Assembly (NCBI GenBank): GCA_942493335.1
Contig: OW818693.1
Span: 1,736,001 to 1,800,000, forward strand
Direction of reading: 5' to 3'
DNA length: 64,000 nt
Source of the DNA: JAEWSN01 sp942493335
GTDB lineage: Bacteria; Bacillota; Clostridia; DSM-8532
Shown: positions 60,881-64,000 of the stretch, one piece after another
Layout of the letters: the number at the start of each line of letters is the position of its first letter
How positions within the stretch are numbered: position 1 is the stretch's first letter
Made by a program: the position numbers and the translations under genes
The notes under the pieces: model-generated
Databases searched by the model: none
Seen by the model: only the letters and a program-made list of their open reading frames with translations
Told to the model about the DNA's origin: nothing

Positions 60881-62482
60881 GTCATCCGCAAGCGGAATCG
60901 GCTTCATTCTCCCAGTAAATGCTGAGTCCTTCATCATGGCAAGGAACGCCTTTACAATGGTCGGATCGAACTGCCGGTCCGCGCATTGCCGGATGTCCTC
61001 CAGTGCGGCGGTGACGGACATCGCCTTCCGATAGGGCCGATCATTGGTCATGGCGTCATAGGCATCCACTATGGCAAGAATGCGGCATTCCAACGGGATT
61101 TCCTGCTGCACCAGACCCAAGGGGTATCCTTTTCCATCCCAGTGTTCATGATGTTTGAGCACCCAATCCGCAATCGGCATCAGATCCACCGAGGAGAGGG
61201 CGATATGGTAGCCAATCTCCGTATGCCGCTTCATGACCTCATATTCGGCGGGATCGAGCGGTCCGGGCTTGAAAAGCAGGCTGTCCGGGACCCCGATTTT
61301 ACCGATATCGTGAAATTGGGCAAAAAGCCGGATATCGGCCATCCCAGAAGACGGCAGGCCCATGGCTTCCGAAAGCCGGACTGCCAGACTTTCCATTCGA
61401 ATGCCATGGCCTTCGGTGATGAAATCCCTCACTTCGAGCATCTTGCGCAGCGTCTGGATCACCTCGTGGCGTATGCTCTGCTTGCGATGCAGTTTTTCCC
61501 GGTACATTCTGCGATCCGCCTCCATCATCATGTCGACGATGTTCACCGGGCTCTTCGACGCATGGAGTGAACCGATGGAAATGCTGACCGGCATGTTGAT
61601 GGATTGGGAAAGGTAATCCGGCAGGTCACGCGACAGATTCGCCACCACATGCTGGAACGCGTGCTCTTCCATATCGGGCGCCAGCACACCGAACTCATCC
61701 CCGCCAATCCGTGCGACGACGGCCCGTTCCGGAAAGGCGTCCCGGATTCGTTCGGCAACCGCTTTCAGGTAATGATCCCCTTGATCATGCCCAAGCGAGT
61801 CATTGACCAGTTTCAATCCGTCCAGATCGCAAATGGCCACACCAAGCCGATCCAAGGGCATGTTCTGGAACCGGGACATGGCGAGTTCGAAATGATTGCG
61901 ATTATACAGCCCGGTCAATGTGTCATGGCTGCTCATATGTTGAAGGGCGATTTCCCCTTCTTTCCGTTCGGTGATGTCGCGGACGATGCCCACAACGGTC
62001 TCCGCACCGCTTTTCGATAGCCTTGCCTCGAAATGGTGCAGTTCTCCACCCAACATCATGGCATACTCGCAAGTCTGCATCTGACCGGACTTCACAGCAG
62101 TTTCCACCACATTCAGCAGGGTGCGCGACAGCTCCTCCGGCATGACGGCCTGCAGCGGTTTCCCGATGAAGCTGGTTGGTTCAACATAAAGCCGGGCGTC
62201 CTTCGGACCATGGTACTCGAGGAACTCACCCGATGGGCTGAGTACGAAATACAGATCGGGAATCGCCTCAAGCATGGCCCTGATCTGGGATTCCCGCATC
62301 CCCAACTGCGTAAGGTTCTCCGCAAGTTCTTTCGTCTTTCCCGCCACATTCCGCCGGAGGGACCAGTTCCAGAGAAGCAGCAGGAAGGCAAACATGCCGC
62401 CAAGCAAGAATACGGGCAGCACATAATTTACCCATCCCAGTGAATTCTCCGTCCGCCCCACCCACTTTCCCACGCTCCACAT
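60878..62482 (-). CDS. PAS-GGDEF-HD-GYP bifunctional cyclic-di-GMP enzyme
   Basis: 534 residues. One membrane segment (about 17-40) and a coiled linker, a PAS domain (about 65-175), GGDEF (about 185-335, RIGGDEFG intact, no RxxD inhibition site) and HD-GYP (about 345-515, QFHDIGKIGVP, HHEHWDGKGYP intact). Both synthesis and hydrolysis look possible. The N-terminus starts directly before the membrane helix; relatives usually have an extracellular sensor there, and the frame is closed by TAA seven codons upstream, so the sensor may have been lost. The ribosome site is weak (GAAGAA). Confidence 0.88.
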   Translation of the reverse strand: MWSVGKWVGRTENSLGWVNYVLPVFLLGGMFAFLLLLWNWSLRRNVAGKTKELAENLTQLGMRESQIRAMLEAIPDLYFVLSPSGEFLEYHGPKDARLYVEPTSFIGKPLQAVMPEELSRTLLNVVETAVKSGQMQTCEYAMMLGGELHHFEARLSKSGAETVVGIVRDITERKEGEIALQHMSSHDTLTGLYNRNHFELAMSRFQNMPLDRLGVAICDLDGLKLVNDSLGHDQGDHYLKAVAERIRDAFPERAVVARIGGDEFGVLAPDMEEHAFQHVVANLSRDLPDYLSQSINMPVSISIGSLHASKSPVNIVDMMMEADRRMYREKLHRKQSIRHEVIQTLRKMLEVRDFITEGHGIRMESLAVRLSEAMGLPSSGMADIRLFAQFHDIGKIGVPDSLLFKPGPLDPAEYEVMKRHTEIGYHIALSSVDLMPIADWVLKHHEHWDGKGYPLGLVQQEIPLECRILAIVDAYDAMTNDRPYRKAMSVTAALEDIRQCADRQFDPTIVKAFLAMMKDSAFTGRMKPIPLADD

Positions 62483-62602
62483 CGATTCTTCGTTGCTGAT
62501 TTAAGAGAACCCGCTGTTCAGGGTACGAAGCAACCCGGCATACCCATCATGCCTTCGCCACTGCATGTATCCATAAAAAACTGCAAGCCCCAGCCATAGC
62601 CC

Positions 62603-62633
62603 AAAAGAACCCCATGTGCATTCTGTAGGGGTT
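62603..62633 (-). terminator. terminator of the MFS gene at 62654
   Basis: On the minus strand AACCCCTACAG-aatg-CACATGGGGTT followed by CTTTT. Confidence 0.7.
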
Positions 62634-62653
62634 TTACCCGGTTTCGCGCAGAC

Positions 62654-63835
62654 TCAATCGGGATGTGCGTCTCCATGGCGCAGTGTTTGGCTGCCCAAGG
62701 TGTAGAGGAGCGCTCCGGCGAGTGTCACGCCCGTAAGGAGCAGCATCATCGGCTGGACGCCGATGGCTTCCGCAAAGACGCCGCCGAGCATGCCGCCTGT
62801 CATCATGCCGATTCCATAGGTTGCCGAAGAAAAAATCAGCAAGGCCGTCACCAGGTTCTTTTCCTCCACAATCCCATTGAGATGATACACGGCGGAGGGC
62901 AGATACATGCCGAAACCGGCGAACTGGAGCACCTGTGCGGCGATCAGGAACGTCGTGCTTGGCGCGAACGCCGTTGCAACTCCCTTCAGGACAAAGAAGA
63001 AAAGGGAAATCGTCAGAATGGCTTCGTTCCGGACATGCTTCACCAGCCTGTGATGGAGCATCATGGCGGGAACCTCGCTCAGAGCCATCACCGTCATCGC
63101 AATGCCCAGAACGGCGTTCGAACCGCCCAGCACCTGCATCCGGACGGGCATGAAGACCATGATGGCGCCGTTTCCGATGTACAGGAGTGTCATGGAGGCA
63201 ATCATCAGCAGGAAACGCCGGTTCCTCATGAGGATGGGAAAGGCGGCCAGCGGATTTCCTCCCGCCCCGTGATGCGCTTCCCGCGCAGGTGCGGTTGTAT
63301 ACAGGGTGATCAGGATCATCAATCCCGCCAGAACAGCGAATGCGAACGGAATGATCCCCATGCCGGCCACATCCAGCAGGCGGCCGAATAGGACGGCCAT
63401 GACGGCATAGGCCAGAGAGCCGAAGCTGCGCGTCAGGCTGTAACGGATGGAATGCCCCTGGTTGATGAGTTTCAGGGACCATGAGTCGAGGACGGCGCCC
63501 ATTGTAGTAAAGGTGGAGGAAAGAAGGAAAACGGCACAACCCATCAGGGCTGCACTGCGGTTTCCGAGGAGCAGACAGAAAGAAAGAGGGATGGTGGCCA
63601 GGATGTTCAACAGGAAAATCCGGCGCAGCCGGCCGGTCCGATCACAGGCGATGCCCCAGAGCGGCTGGACAACGACCGAGGCCAGCGAGGCGACCATCGA
63701 CAGCGTGCCGATGGTCATCTCGCTGTACCCGTAATGCCGGTACAAGGGGACCAGGTATCCAATCAGAACACAAAAGGCAGACCAATAAATCCCTTGCAGG
63801 AGTGAAAACCGGGTGTTCGAAGCGGACTCCGTCAT
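62654..63835 (-). CDS. MFS sugar/nucleoside-type transporter
   Basis: 393 residues with twelve membrane segments. N-terminal LLQGIYWSAFCVLIGYLVPL YRHYGYSE and the loop WGIACDRTGRLRRIF match the MFS_1-like group (LacY/NupG/HcaT-related). Substrate unclear. GAGG lies six bases before the second ATG (63835), preferred over 63838. It is followed by a good terminator and preceded, on the same strand, by the partial oxidoreductase gene. Confidence 0.88.
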   Translation of the reverse strand: MTESASNTRFSLLQGIYWSAFCVLIGYLVPLYRHYGYSEMTIGTLSMVASLASVVVQPLWGIACDRTGRLRRIFLLNILATIPLSFCLLLGNRSAALMGCAVFLLSSTFTTMGAVLDSWSLKLINQGHSIRYSLTRSFGSLAYAVMAVLFGRLLDVAGMGIIPFAFAVLAGLMILITLYTTAPAREAHHGAGGNPLAAFPILMRNRRFLLMIASMTLLYIGNGAIMVFMPVRMQVLGGSNAVLGIAMTVMALSEVPAMMLHHRLVKHVRNEAILTISLFFFVLKGVATAFAPSTTFLIAAQVLQFAGFGMYLPSAVYHLNGIVEEKNLVTALLIFSSATYGIGMMTGGMLGGVFAEAIGVQPMMLLLTGVTLAGALLYTLGSQTLRHGDAHPD

Positions 63836-63887
63836 CATGAACCTCTCTGCAGTCCGATCCCAGCTGCGGTCTTCGCCATTCGGCGGT

Positions 63888-64000
63888 TCAGATCATGATC
63901 CAGACGCCGGGCTGCCGCATGGCTTTTCCGCCCGCCTCGATCATGGCGATCACTTCAAGGGTTTCCCTTTTTGGGACTTCCGGAACACCGGTATCGAAAA
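63888..64000 (-). CDS. C-terminus of a probable Gfo/Idh/MocA oxidoreductase (partial)
   Basis: Only the last 36 residues are inside the window: FDTGVPEVPKRETLEVIAMI EAGGKAMRQPGVWIMI and a stop. The pattern VPxxxETLEVIAxIEA is the usual end of Gfo/Idh/MocA sugar dehydrogenases. The stop lies 53 bases before the MFS start, so the two may be co-transcribed. Too little is visible for certainty. Confidence 0.5.
   Translation of the reverse strand, partial: FDTGVPEVPKRETLEVIAMIEAGGKAMRQPGVWIMI

Overview
The window is bacterial chromosome, most likely from a member of the Bacillota. This rests on near-universal strong GGAGG ribosome sites, YesM/YesN two-component pairs, LplA/LplB/LplC-type sugar transporters, many stand-alone XRE regulators and DegS-type kinases. 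I cannot fix a genus. From about 11 kb rightward the sequence is GC-rich. Much of 2-10.8 kb is visibly richer in AT and looks accessory.

Region by region. 0-2 kb: the end of a membrane GGDEF diguanylate cyclase, a bacteriohemerythrin and a VOC-family protein. 2-10.8 kb: a patchwork of small, mostly single-gene units (CsbD, a YggT-like membrane protein, two XRE regulators, an SDR, SnoaL-like, DUF4287, HhH and DUF1428 proteins, an XRE-TPR regulator). Among them lie gene debris (truncated frameshifted grpB-like, hsdS tail, possible IS21-type end) and diverged repeats. The patchwork stops at a tRNA-Ala(CGC) whose 3' end faces it. 11-20 kb: a large zinc-ribbon/adenylate cyclase/AAA/TPR protein, a cyclic-di-GMP-I riboswitch with a small secreted protein, a GAF histidine kinase, a second bacteriohemerythrin and a cardiolipin synthase.

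20-38 kb: a carbohydrate-uptake block. YesM/YesN lies divergent to an orphan binding lipoprotein. A leftward operon encodes two permeases, a binding lipoprotein, a GH-A-like glycosidase and a GH2 enzyme. Divergent from it are a two-domain GH-A/GH53 protein and a nucleoside hydrolase. GH53 plus GH2 suggests import and cytoplasmic cleavage of galactan-type oligosaccharides (inference). 38-47.5 kb: an HD-GYP protein, an acyltransferase, and a large secreted alpha-2-macroglobulin-like protein followed by an 8-TM protein. 47.5-64 kb: a DUF5107-TPR protein with a tyrosine phosphatase, a hemerythrin-PAS protein, a GNAT/P-loop/MFS gene string, a YgjV-like membrane protein with a C-terminal domain, a GHSRLGK-type esterase, a GH3 enzyme, a GGDEF-HD-GYP protein, an MFS transporter and the end of a probable Gfo/Idh/MocA oxidoreductase.

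Three themes recur. (1) Cyclic-di-GMP: one GGDEF, one HD-GYP and one GGDEF-HD-GYP protein plus a riboswitch target. (2) Hemerythrin domains in three proteins. (3) Short imperfect tandem repeats with periods of 15, 18, 21, 24, 27, 31-32 and about 135 nt, in unrelated genes and spacers. Repeats inside genes always have periods that are multiples of three.
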